Assembly: GCA_934281605.1 (NCBI GenBank)
Contig: CAKQXD010000003.1
Coordinates: forward strand, 165,029 to 229,028
Origin: an uncultured Clostridia bacterium
GTDB taxonomy: Bacteria > Bacillota > Clostridia > Peptostreptococcales > Anaerovoracaceae
DNA: 64,000 bases
Direction: 5' to 3'
The notes beneath the pieces are model-generated. The model made no database searches. It had not been told where the DNA came from and was given only the letters and a program-made list of their open reading frames with translations. The position numbers and the translations under genes are program-made. Shown here one piece after another: positions 18,505 through 26,148 of this stretch (its first letter is position 1; each line of letters starts with the position of its first letter).

Positions 18505-18581
18505 TGGTCGGGGTGGCAGGATTTGAACCCGCGGCCCACTGGTCCCAAACCAGTTGCGCTACCAAACTGCGCTACACCCCG
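18505..18581 (-). tRNA. tRNA-Pro (TGG)
   Basis: Acceptor CGGGGTG/CACCCCG, anticodon loop TTTGGGA with anticodon TGG, encoded CCA. Confidence 0.97.
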
Positions 18582-18601
18582 ATATTCGTTTAGTCCATAT
18601 T

Positions 18602-18677
18602 TGGCAGGGGCAGTAGGATTCGAACCCACGGCACGTGGTTTTGGAGACCACTGCTCTACCAACTGAGCTATACCCCT
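18602..18677 (-). tRNA. tRNA-Trp (CCA)
   Basis: Acceptor AGGGGTA with discriminator G, anticodon loop CTCCAAA (anticodon CCA) and encoded 3' CCA. Confidence 0.97.
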
Positions 18678-18717
18678 ACACGACTGGCGAAAGGTTTACT
18701 AACCGATTCACACGATA

Positions 18718-18808
18718 TGGCGGAGAAGATGGGATTCGAACCCATGCGGCCCTTGCGAACCCTAACGATTTAGCAAACCGTCCTCTTCAGCCTCTTGAGT
18801 ACTTCTCC
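18718..18808 (-). tRNA. tRNA-Ser (GCT)
   Basis: Class II tRNA of 91 bases with long variable arm; acceptor GGAGAAG, anticodon loop TTGCTAA, discriminator G, encoded CCA. Confidence 0.97.
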
Positions 18809-18865
18809 AGGCTAAACTTAATTGTTTCGGCGTAATACCAAACGGTAATCTCCGTTCCGCTTCTT

Positions 18866-18954
18866 TGGCGGAGAGGGTGGGATTCGAACCCACGGCCCCT
18901 TACGGAGTCACTGGTTTTCAAGACCAGCTCCTTAAACCACTCGGACACCTCTCC
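18866..18954 (-). tRNA. tRNA-Ser (TGA)
   Basis: Class II tRNA of 89 bases; acceptor GGAGAGG, anticodon loop CTTGAAA, long variable arm, discriminator G, encoded CCA. Confidence 0.97.
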
Positions 18955-19002
18955 TCATGCTATCCTCACGGTTCTTTCCTGCAGATGCCCCGAGCCTTGA
19001 AA

Positions 19003-19078
19003 TGGTGACCCATCGGAGGTTCGAACTCCGGACACCTTGATTAAAAGTCAAGTGCTCTGCCAACTGAGCTAATGGGTC
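19003..19078 (-). tRNA. tRNA-Lys (TTT)
   Basis: Acceptor GACCCAT/ATGGGTC, anticodon loop CTTTTAA, encoded CCA. Confidence 0.97.
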
Positions 19079-19083
19079 ATAAT

Positions 19084-19159
19084 TGGCTGGGGTAGCAGGA
19101 CTCGAACCTACGCATGACGGAGTCAAAGTCCGCTGCCTTACCGACTTGGCTATACCCCA
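19084..19159 (-). tRNA. tRNA-Gln (TTG)
   Basis: Acceptor TGGGGTA/TACCCCA, anticodon loop CTTTGAC (anticodon TTG), encoded CCA. Confidence 0.97.
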
Positions 19160-19171
19160 TCTTTGAAAAAA

Positions 19172-19248
19172 TGGCGAGCCCACAGGGATTCGAACCCCGG
19201 ACACACGGCTTAGAAGGCCGTTGCTCTATCCAGCTGAGCTATGAGCCC
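19172..19248 (-). tRNA. tRNA-Arg (TCT)
   Basis: Acceptor GGGCTCA, anticodon loop CTTCTAA, discriminator G, encoded CCA. Confidence 0.97.
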
Positions 19249-19331
19249 GTAACATGAAACCGTCCAGTATAGTCACTGCGTTTTCTTTATTTAAGCTGCC
19301 TGCACACCGCGCTGACAGCCCTTTAAAAAAT

Positions 19332-19405
<74 letters not shown>

Positions 19406-19412
19406 ATAAAAT

Positions 19413-19487
19413 TGGAGCGGAAGACGAGATTCGAACTCGCGACCCTCGCCTTGGCAAGGCGATGCTCTACCCCTGAGCCACTTCCGC
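19413..19487 (-). tRNA. tRNA-Gly (GCC)
   Basis: Acceptor GCGGAAG/CTTCCGC, anticodon loop TTGCCAA, discriminator T, encoded CCA. Second glycine isoacceptor, eight bases from the first. Confidence 0.97.
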
Positions 19488-19495
19488 ATAATTAT

Positions 19496-19580
19496 TGGTC
19501 GAGGGAGGTGGATTCGAACCACCGAAAGCTCAGCTAACGGATTTACAGTCCGCCCCCTTTGGCCACTCGGGAATCCCTCG
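19496..19580 (-). tRNA. tRNA-Tyr (GTA)
   Basis: Class II tRNA of 85 bases; acceptor CGAGGGA/TCCCTCG, anticodon loop CTGTAAA, encoded CCA. Confidence 0.97.
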
Positions 19581-19677
19581 AAATTTTGTCTGCCTGACTA
19601 TTATATCATAATTTATGAAATTGTCCAGCAGAATTTTTTCGTTTTTATCAAGTTTTTTAAACTTGAATTTTGTTTGT

Positions 19678-19842
19678 TGTTGGAGCTGGTGGAGGGAATT
19701 ACACAAGTGCTTCGCACTTGCCGTTCTTGCCATGGCTCCGCATGGCTGCGAACCTCTCGCTACTTCAAAGTCCACCGGACTTTTCCGCTGTGCTCGAGCC
19801 CTTTCGGGTTCGATTCCCTTTGTTGGAGCTGGTGGAGGGAAT
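19678..19842 (-). repeat. Duplicated 3' end of tRNA-Thr with hairpin-rich insert
   Basis: The last 20 or so bases of tRNA-Thr including CCA (21821-style copy at 19821-19842) recur exactly at 19678-19699, 143 bp further down the transcript. The insert between them contains three perfect short hairpins (CAAGTGC/GCACTTG, AAAGTCC/GGACTTT, GAGCCC/GGGTTC-like) and, at 19806-19818, GGGTTCGATTCCC, the exact reverse complement of the tRNA T-arm at 19836-19848. No protein is supported here. Confidence 0.75.
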
Positions 19843-19898
19843 CGAACCCCCAACCTGCTGATTACAAATCAGCTGCTCTACCGTTGAGCCACACCAGC
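19824..19898 (-). tRNA. tRNA-Thr (TGT)
   Basis: Acceptor GCTGGTG with 3' strand CACCAGC, anticodon loop TTTGTAA (anticodon TGT), discriminator T, encoded CCA. Its 3' end is repeated downstream in the transcript. Confidence 0.96.
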
Positions 19899-19914
19899 AT
19901 ATTCATACTATAAT

Positions 19915-19991
19915 TGGCGATCCGGAACGGGCTCGAACCGTCGACCTCCAGCGTGACAGGCTGGCATTCTAACCAACTGAACTACCGGACC
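19915..19991 (-). tRNA. tRNA-Asp (GTC)
   Basis: Acceptor GGTCCGG/CCGGATC with one G-T wobble, anticodon loop CTGTCAC, discriminator G, encoded CCA. Confidence 0.96.
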
Positions 19992-20016
19992 GCACGTAAA
20001 CCCATTCGGGAATAAA

Positions 20017-20092
20017 TGGTGGGCGTTATAGGGCTCGAACCTATGACCCTCTGCTTGTAAGGCAGATGCTCTCCCAGCTGAGCTAAACGCCC
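20017..20092 (-). tRNA. tRNA-Val (TAC)
   Basis: Acceptor GGGCGTT/AACGCCC, anticodon loop CTTACAA, encoded CCA. First gene of the operon. Confidence 0.97.
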
Positions 20093-20131
20093 ACGTGCTC
20101 GCACCGGCTTAACTGCTCGGCACATTTACTA

Positions 20132-20160
20132 ACTATACAGCAAGACCTTCGATCTGTCAA
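20132..20160 (-). promoter_or_regulatory. Promoter of the tRNA operon
   Basis: Perfect TTGACA and TATAGT with a 17-base spacer on the minus strand, about 33 bases upstream of tRNA-Val. Such a strong promoter fits a stable-RNA operon. Confidence 0.88.
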
Positions 20161-20272
20161 GCATTTTTTAAATGTTTTTTTCGATTTGTTTTTCCCATTT
20201 TTCACGTCGATTTTACGAAGCTTTTTTTCATCCTCAAAACCCTTTGATTCACAACGGTTTCCGAGGGCATCA

Positions 20273-20941
20273 TCAGACTTTTTCCCGTACGATTTCCTGA
20301 GAAAGGATCTCGGATTTTCCGGAAGTTATGTTTTGAAAAAGCATTTCCACGTTCTTCAAACTGCCCGGAAGAGTCTGGATTTTCATGTCGATTTTATCCG
20401 TGTATTGAATATTGGCGATACGAAAGTTTGAAAAATTTTCTTCTCCGACCTGAGCTGCCTCATCCAGATCCAGCTGTTCCGACGCCATGTTCTGGATCTT
20501 GGCCAGATGAGGATAGTCTATCTTCACTGTCAATTCCGCCAGCTCCCGGACGCTGCAGATCCCGGCAGCCTCCAGACCCAGCTTAGCACTGCTGGTATAG
20601 GCCCGCACAAGCCCGCCTGTACCCAGCTTGATTCCGCCAAAATAGCGCGTTACAACGACGATCAGGTTGGTCAGGCCTTCCTTTACCATCATCTGCACCA
20701 TCGGCGCCCCAGAAGTCCCCTGCGGTTCTCCGTCGTCACTGGCCCACTGGATCTGCGACTTGTCGCCGATCACCATGGCCGGCACATTGTGGGTCGCATC
20801 TTTATATTTTTCCCGGATCTCCGCCAGAAAAACATCCGCTTCCTCCCGCGATTCCACCGGACAAACGTGAGCGATAAAGCGCGACTTTTCGATGACCTGT
20901 ACCGCCTCCGCCTGTTTTCTTACCGTCTTATATAATTCCAT
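20273..20941 (-). CDS. YigZ/IMPACT-family protein
   Basis: The 222-residue protein has the UPF0029 (IMPACT) N-terminal domain, seen as EKSRFIAHVCPVESREEADVFL, DATHNVPAMVIGDK and DDGEPQGTSGAPM, then RYFGGIKLGTGGLVRAY and a ferredoxin-fold C-terminal domain. The biochemical role in bacteria is not settled; eukaryotic relatives act on the Gcn2 translation-stress pathway. It starts two bases after the hflX stop, so the two are coupled. I see no clear strong terminator downstream before the tRNA promoter. Confidence 0.9.
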   Translation of the reverse strand: MELYKTVRKQAEAVQVIEKSRFIAHVCPVESREEADVFLAEIREKYKDATHNVPAMVIGDKSQIQWASDDGEPQGTSGAPMVQMMVKEGLTNLIVVVTRYFGGIKLGTGGLVRAYTSSAKLGLEAAGICSVRELAELTVKIDYPHLAKIQNMASEQLDLDEAAQVGEENFSNFRIANIQYTDKIDMKIQTLPGSLKNVEMLFQNITSGKSEILSQEIVREKV

Positions 20942-20943
20942 TC

Positions 20944-22245
20944 CTATTCCTCTGATCCTTCCCGGACCGACACCGCGAATTTTTCATAGCGCAGCGCATC
21001 CTCCCGCTCCAGCTTCCCGCGCAGCAGAGTGCCTTCTTCCTCGTATTCCATAGAAGATATCTGCGCATTTTCACACAGATAAGACGTGATATCGCCTCTC
21101 TGATACGGGATCAGCAGCGTCATTTCTACGCGGCCGCCGAAGATCTTCTCCCGGATCTTTGCAACCAGCTCATCCACGTGCTCCCCCGTTTTGGCCGACA
21201 GATACACCACGTCATGACCGCTGACGTCCAGCGGAACGCTCTTTGCAATATCCATCTTATTATATGCGATGATCCGTTCCTTGCCGCCGGCGCCGATCTG
21301 ATCGATGACCTCATTGGTAACGCCCATGTAAAAATCCCGGTTCTCGTAGGAGCTGTCCACCACGTGCACCAGCAGATCCGCATAGCGCACCTCTTCCAGA
21401 GTGGATTTAAACGCCTCAACAAGGCTGTGCGGCAGCTTGCTGACAAATCCCACGGTGTCGATGAGGATAAACTCACTGCCCTGTTCCAGGGTGATCTTCC
21501 TATGCTGAGTATCCAGCGTCGCAAAGAGCATATCCTGCGACGATACGGTCTTGTCCTCTCGCTCTGACAGTTCCAGCAGCCGGTTCATAATGGCCGACTT
21601 GCCGGAGTTGGTATACCCCATGAGCGCCACGATAGGGGTCTTTGACTTTTCCCGGCCGGAACGCTGTACGTCCCGGGTCTTACCGATCCGTGCCAGCTCA
21701 GCCTTGATATCATCGATACGTCCGGCGATATGCCTTCGGTCCGTTTCCAGCTTTTTCTCACCGGGGCCTCGCGTTCCGATTCCTCCTCCCAGTCTGGAAA
21801 GGGACCTGCCGAAGCCTGTCAGCCGCGGCATGCGGTACTGGAGCTGCGCCAGCTCTACCTGCAGCTTGCCCTCTCGAGATACGGCCCGGTCTGCAAAGAT
21901 ATCTAAAATCAAAATCGTCCGGTCAATGACCCGCACCTCCAGTGCTTCTTCCAGATTTCTAAGCTGTACACCGGAAAGCTCATCGTTAAAGATGACTGTA
22001 TCAGCTTCCATATTTCTGCAAAGTTCCGCCAGTTCCGCCACCTTGCCTTTGCCAATCAGCGTTGCTGTATTGGGACGCTCCAGAGACTGGATCATCTGCC
22101 CGGCTACCGTTACGCCGTCCGCTTCCGCCAGTCCCGCCAGTTCCTCCATGGAATAACTGATATCACCTTTCAGCTGAAGTCCGACCAGGATGGCTGTATA
22201 TTCTTCGTCTCGTATCACTTCATTGTTTTCATTAAATCTAACCAT
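20944..22245 (-). CDS. hflX: Ribosome-associated GTPase HflX
   Basis: HflX splits stalled ribosomes under stress. The 433-residue protein has the N-terminal HflX domain, the glycine-rich linker SRLGGGIGTRGPGEKKLETDRR (about residues 150-171), then a GTPase domain with GYTNSGKSAIMNRL (G1), DTVGFVSKLPH (G3) and AYNKMDIA (G4), and a short C-terminal domain. It lies 21 bases after yunB and is coupled to yigZ. Confidence 0.95.
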   Translation of the reverse strand: MVRFNENNEVIRDEEYTAILVGLQLKGDISYSMEELAGLAEADGVTVAGQMIQSLERPNTATLIGKGKVAELAELCRNMEADTVIFNDELSGVQLRNLEEALEVRVIDRTILILDIFADRAVSREGKLQVELAQLQYRMPRLTGFGRSLSRLGGGIGTRGPGEKKLETDRRHIAGRIDDIKAELARIGKTRDVQRSGREKSKTPIVALMGYTNSGKSAIMNRLLELSEREDKTVSSQDMLFATLDTQHRKITLEQGSEFILIDTVGFVSKLPHSLVEAFKSTLEEVRYADLLVHVVDSSYENRDFYMGVTNEVIDQIGAGGKERIIAYNKMDIAKSVPLDVSGHDVVYLSAKTGEHVDELVAKIREKIFGGRVEMTLLIPYQRGDITSYLCENAQISSMEYEEEGTLLRGKLEREDALRYEKFAVSVREGSEE

Positions 22246-22266
22246 GGCAATATTCTAGCATATTTA

Positions 22267-22947
22267 TCACTCCGTTGCATCTAAAATATCATCTTCCGGA
22301 ACGACAACGTAGCTGTCGGGAACTTTTCCCAGGATCACGGCTTCTGCCAGCAAAACGGTACTCTTCGTCTGGAAGATCTGCGTCGAAAAAGGCGCAGCCA
22401 TCTTGATACGGCAATTGAGTACGATATAAATCTTGTACTTGGTCTGGTTGATGCCCTGGGTCTCGAATTCCGTTCGAAAATCCATGGCCGAAACGCTCAA
22501 AGGGATCACATGGATACAGATCTGGGGGCCTGTTTGAGATAGAAAACGGCTTCCCAGCAAGGATCCCACCGGCACGAAAAATTTCTCTGACTTCATATCC
22601 TGAAATGATTCCTGCAGCTGTGCCGAGATCCGCGACATAAGCAGATTGATCTTTGCCGAATCAGCCTGCACCATGGACATGGCGCCTTCTGTATCTTTTG
22701 TGACTGAAAACAAGTCTTCCTGAGAAATTTCCTGCTGAAACTGATCCGCCAAAACCCGGGTCACGGTGCGGGATACCAGGACCTCCGCCCGGATCTTTGC
22801 CATATCCTCCATATTGGGTTCCAGCGTGAGCTTCAGAAAACATGCAAAGGCAGCAGCTCCGCACGCTGTCAGAACCAGCAGAGCAGCCAGCAGAAGTTTT
22901 CCGCGGCAGCTTTTTTTCTGTTTTCTCCCTGTGCGACGCGATTTCAT
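22267..22947 (-). CDS. yunB: Sporulation protein YunB-like
   Basis: The 226-residue protein begins with a basic stretch (MKSRRTGRKQKKSCRGK) and one membrane helix (LLLAALLVLTACGAAAFACF), with the rest probably outside the membrane. The C-terminal half (FFVPVGSLLGSRFLSQTGPQI, NQTKYKIYIVLNCRIKMAAPF and LLAEAVILGKVPDSYV) is characteristic of YunB, a SigE-controlled protein needed for proper spore formation in Bacillus. The ATG at 22947 has GAGGAG just upstream; an open frame to 23004 would run into the codY terminator. Its presence suggests an endospore-forming lineage. Confidence 0.85.
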   Translation of the reverse strand: MKSRRTGRKQKKSCRGKLLLAALLVLTACGAAAFACFLKLTLEPNMEDMAKIRAEVLVSRTVTRVLADQFQQEISQEDLFSVTKDTEGAMSMVQADSAKINLLMSRISAQLQESFQDMKSEKFFVPVGSLLGSRFLSQTGPQICIHVIPLSVSAMDFRTEFETQGINQTKYKIYIVLNCRIKMAAPFSTQIFQTKSTVLLAEAVILGKVPDSYVVVPEDDILDATE

Positions 22948-22993
22948 AGCCGCTCCTCTCAGTCTTCCGCGCAGTCCGCTTTGCAGACAGCAT

Positions 22994-23036
22994 AAAAAAT
23001 CCACTTCGCTAACAGCTTATGCACAGCGAAGTGGAT
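22994..23036 (-). terminator. Terminator of codY
   Basis: A 12-bp perfect stem (ATCCACTTCGCT and its complement) followed by six T residues on the minus strand, 45 bases after the codY stop. Confidence 0.88.
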
Positions 23037-23080
23037 GGGTGAATCCTTTGCAGAAAAACGATATTCTGTTTTCGGATAAA

Positions 23081-23857
23081 TTACATTACCATTTTACCCA
23101 GTTCTTCCTTGAACTTGGAGTTGATGATCTTGATACGGGTTCCCTTCATGCCCAGGGATCTGGATTCAATGACGCCAGCACTCTCCAGCTTGCGCAGCGC
23201 ATTTACGATCACCGAACGGGTGATGCCGGAACGATCTGCGATCTTGCTGGCTACCAGAAGACCCTCGTTACCGTCCAGTTCTGCAAAGATCTGCTGTACC
23301 GCTTCGATTTCCGAATAGGACAGCGTTCCGATGGCCATCTGCACCATAGAGGTCAGACGTTCTTCTTCCTCCCGTTCCAGGGACTTTCTTCTCTGGATCT
23401 CCAGGCCGATAACAGCCGCACCATATTCGCCCAGAACCAGATCTTCATCGTTAAACTTCGGGGAGTAACGGGTCATGACCAGAGTGCCCCATCTGGTGCC
23501 GCCGCCTACGATCGGAATGATCGTGTGGAGCTTGTCCGATGTGTCATAGTCGTATTTAAAAATCTTCAGGGCTTCGTCTCCCGACAGGTTCGCCAGGGTT
23601 TCCTTAGCCTTCAGCATCTCATCATTGTATTCTCCCGGAAACACTTCATTGCCTGTTTCCGAATCGGCAATGGTCGGGCTGTCCGACTTGATCTTGTAGC
23701 TTACACCCAGTACTTTACCTTTATCATTAGCAACGTAAATGTTCGCGTCCAGTAAATCACTCAGCACGCTGCACATTTCATTAAAAGAAAACACACCTGT
23801 CGGACTTTCCTGTAAAAGCCAGTTGAGTTTTCTTACCTTGCCTAAAATATCGCTCAT
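23081..23857 (-). CDS. codY: Global transcriptional repressor CodY
   Basis: CodY senses branched-chain amino acids and GTP and represses nitrogen and nutrient scavenging genes in rich conditions. The 258-residue protein has the N-terminal GAF effector domain (MSDILGKVRKLNWLLQESP, SFNEMCSVLSDLLDANIYV) and the highly conserved winged helix near residues 200-240 (ASKIADRSGITRSVIVNALRK, LESAGVIESRSLGMKGTRIK). The ATG at 23857 has GAGGT seven bases upstream and gives the usual family length; a TTG at 23881 is in frame but less likely. In Bacillus codY closes the hslV-hslU operon; here a 270-bp gap with its own promoter separates them. Confidence 0.97.
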   Translation of the reverse strand: MSDILGKVRKLNWLLQESPTGVFSFNEMCSVLSDLLDANIYVANDKGKVLGVSYKIKSDSPTIADSETGNEVFPGEYNDEMLKAKETLANLSGDEALKIFKYDYDTSDKLHTIIPIVGGGTRWGTLVMTRYSPKFNDEDLVLGEYGAAVIGLEIQRRKSLEREEEERLTSMVQMAIGTLSYSEIEAVQQIFAELDGNEGLLVASKIADRSGITRSVIVNALRKLESAGVIESRSLGMKGTRIKIINSKFKEELGKMVM

Positions 23858-23906
23858 TTCGTCTACCTCGTCTATCTTCAATCAAATTTTATACGTCATC
23901 ACTGTT

Positions 23907-23935
23907 ATTATATAGTCTTTCACAACACAAAACAA
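23907..23935 (-). promoter_or_regulatory. Predicted codY promoter
   Basis: TTGTTT and a perfect TATAAT separated by 17 bases on the minus strand, about 50 bases upstream of the codY ATG. Confidence 0.65.
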
Positions 23936-23947
23936 CTCTTTTTTTAG

Positions 23948-23962
23948 AGTTTTCAAAAAAGT
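23948..23962 (-). promoter_or_regulatory. Possible CodY box upstream of codY
   Basis: AGTTTTCAAAAAAGT matches the CodY consensus AATTTTCWGAAAATT at 12 of 15 positions, just upstream of the -35, which would allow autoregulation. Confidence 0.4.
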
Positions 23963-24127
23963 TTCTTATTTTTACACAATTAGCATAAGTTTGTTATTTT
24001 TTCTACAAGTTGTTTTTCATTTTTATACAGATTTGCGGTGAGTTTGTTCGATGCGTTAGAAAACCCCGGGAATTCCCTGGCCGGGAATCCTCCGAGGCAA
24101 CACACTCAACGGTTTCCTAGTATACCG

Positions 24128-25564
24128 CTACAGGATATATCTGTCAATATCGTCTGGATGAATCTTCTCTGCAAATTTTTCTTTTACATAGTTCTGGTCG
24201 ATAACGATCTTTTCTTCCTCCATGTCCGGGATGTTGAAGGAAATGTCCTCCAGCAGCTTTTCCAGGATGGTATGAAGTCTTCTGGCTCCGATGTTTTCCG
24301 TCTGTTCGTTCATCAGGAATGCCATGGTTGCGATCTCATCGATTGCTTCTTCCGTAAATTCGATTTCCACGCCTTCTGTTTCCAGCAGCGCCTTATGCTG
24401 TTTCAGCATAGCGTTCTCCGGGATGGTCAGGATCTCGACGAAAGTTTCCTTGTCCAGATTTTCCAGCTCTACACGGATCGGGAAACGTCCCTGCAGTTCC
24501 GGGATCAGATCCGTCGGCTTGGCCGTATGGAATGCACCCGCTCCAATGAACAGGATGTGATCCGTCTTTACCGGTCCGTGCTTGGTGTTGATCACGCTTC
24601 CTTCCACGATCGGCAGGATGTCACGCTGCACTCCTTCTCTGGATACATCCGCACCGCTGCGGTAGCCTGATCCGGATGCGATCTTGTCGATTTCATCGAT
24701 GAAGATGATACCGTTCTGTTCCGCATTCTGCAAAGCGTCGTCCGTCACCTGATCCATGTCGATCAGATTCTGAGCTTCCTCCTCCCGCAGGATCTTGCGG
24801 GCATCCTTGACCTTCACCTTCTTGTTCTTCATTTTCTTCGGCGCCATGTCGCCAAAGATGTTTCCGATAGCGATGCTCATTCCTTCGTTGCCCAGATCCA
24901 GATTGTTCGTCTTAGGTGCATCTGTCACCTGGATCTCTATATACTGTTCTTCCAGCAGGCCTTCCCTCAGCTGCTGACGGACCTGTTCTCTGGCAAGGTC
25001 TGTATCCATTCCTGCATTCTCCGCCTGCTCCTTCTGCTGTTGCTGCTGCTCATATTCTTCCTTCTGGCTCAAATAGCCGCTGTTCCCCAGAATGAAGTCA
25101 AACGGTCCGCGATTCTGGCTGGCCGAAGCCTTCTTCTGTCCCGGGATGATCGCTTCGATGATTTTTTCTTCTACGATCTCATCCGCGATGGAATACTTTT
25201 CTTCCAGCATCGCCTGCTTGGTGATACGGATGGAAGCTTCCACCAGATCCCGCACCATGGAATCCACATCGCGCCCTACATAGCCGACTTCTGTGAATTT
25301 CGTGGCTTCTACTTTGACGAACGGTGCATCCATCAGCTTGGCCAGACGGCGTGCGATCTCCGTTTTACCACAACCGGTCGGTCCCATCATGAGAATGTTC
25401 TTCGGCGTGATTTCCTCCCGCATCTTCTCGGAAAGCAAGCTGCGTCTGTATCTGTTTCTCAGAGCGATAGCCACGGATTTCTTCGCTTCATCCTGACCGA
25501 TGATATATTTATCCAGTTCCTGGACGATTTCCTTTGGTGTCATCTGATACAATTTATTTGCCAT
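24128..25564 (-). CDS. hslU: ATP-dependent protease ATPase subunit HslU
   Basis: HslU (ClpY) unfolds substrates for the HslV peptidase. The 478-residue AAA+ protein shows [24 protein letters not shown], Walker A ([17 protein letters not shown]), EVGYVGRDV pore region, an intermediate domain rich in Gln/Glu ([13 protein letters not shown]), Walker B ([11 protein letters not shown]) and the C-terminal [17 protein letters not shown] tail that docks into HslV. The ATG at 25564 has AGGAGGGG upstream; the longer open frame runs back into hslV and is not used. It starts 10 bases after hslV. Confidence 0.96.
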   Translation of the reverse strand: MANKLYQMTPKEIVQELDKYIIGQDEAKKSVAIALRNRYRRSLLSEKMREEITPKNILMMGPTGCGKTEIARRLAKLMDAPFVKVEATKFTEVGYVGRDVDSMVRDLVEASIRITKQAMLEEKYSIADEIVEEKIIEAIIPGQKKASASQNRGPFDFILGNSGYLSQKEEYEQQQQQKEQAENAGMDTDLAREQVRQQLREGLLEEQYIEIQVTDAPKTNNLDLGNEGMSIAIGNIFGDMAPKKMKNKKVKVKDARKILREEEAQNLIDMDQVTDDALQNAEQNGIIFIDEIDKIASGSGYRSGADVSREGVQRDILPIVEGSVINTKHGPVKTDHILFIGAGAFHTAKPTDLIPELQGRFPIRVELENLDKETFVEILTIPENAMLKQHKALLETEGVEIEFTEEAIDEIATMAFLMNEQTENIGARRLHTILEKLLEDISFNIPDMEEEKIVIDQNYVKEKFAEKIHPDDIDRYIL

Positions 25565-25574
25565 ACTGCCCCTC

Positions 25575-26114
25575 CTATAATTTTTCAACCGAAATGTTGT
25601 TGTTGGTGTAGACACAGATGGAGGATGCGATTTCCAGAGCCTTGCGCACGATGTCCTCTGCTCCCAGATCTGTATTGTTGTAAAGCGCATTTGCTGCGGC
25701 GTAAGCGTAGTTTCCGCCGGAACCGATGGCTACGAACGGCTGATCCGGTTCGATGACCTCGCCTGTTCCCGACAGAACCAGCATATCTTCTTTGTCTGCT
25801 ACGATCATCAGTGCTTCCAGATTCCGCATTGCCTTGTCAGAACGCCACAGCTGCGCCAGCGCTACCGCTGCCCGCTTCAGGTTGCCGCCATGCTCATCCA
25901 GCTTGGCTTCAAACTTTTCAGTAAGAGAAAAGGCGTCCGCTACCGATCCGGCAAAGCCTGTTACGATAGAATTCTTGTATATCTTCTTTACTTTTTTTGC
26001 ACCATTTTTCATAATGGCTGTTTCGCCCATGGTAACCTGTCCGTCTCCGCCGATGCAGATATCATCCGGACCTCTTTTTACAGCTACGATCGTTGTCGCA
26101 TGAAACTGTCCCAT
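25575..26114 (-). CDS. hslV: ATP-dependent protease peptidase subunit HslV
   Basis: Proteasome-like peptidase that pairs with HslU. The 179-residue protein reads [15 protein letters not shown], then [17 protein letters not shown] (catalytic Lys), [10 protein letters not shown] and [10 protein letters not shown]. The N-terminus carries the same five-residue type of extension as Bacillus ClpQ (which begins MSSFHATT and uses its N-terminal Ser), but position 2 is Gly here. The first Thr of HATTIV aligns with the catalytic Thr of Escherichia coli HslV and would need removal of six residues. The start is well fixed by AGGAGG eight bases upstream. Confidence 0.93.
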   Translation of the reverse strand: MGQFHATTIVAVKRGPDDICIGGDGQVTMGETAIMKNGAKKVKKIYKNSIVTGFAGSVADAFSLTEKFEAKLDEHGGNLKRAAVALAQLWRSDKAMRNLEALMIVADKEDMLVLSGTGEVIEPDQPFVAIGSGGNYAYAAANALYNNTDLGAEDIVRKALEIASSICVYTNNNISVEKL

Positions 26115-26148
26115 ATTGTTTCCTCCTTTTAGGGTGTGTCACGTTTGC

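Noticed and set aside
19678..19842. Prophage or island attachment sites at tRNA-Thr
   Set aside because: The two tRNA-end copies are only 143 bp apart and no integrase gene is in the window, so an integrated island is not supported.
19615..19913. Several overlapping plus-strand frames of 60-90 codons across tRNA-Thr
   Set aside because: They are read backwards through a tRNA and its duplicated end; such frames are a known annotation artefact.
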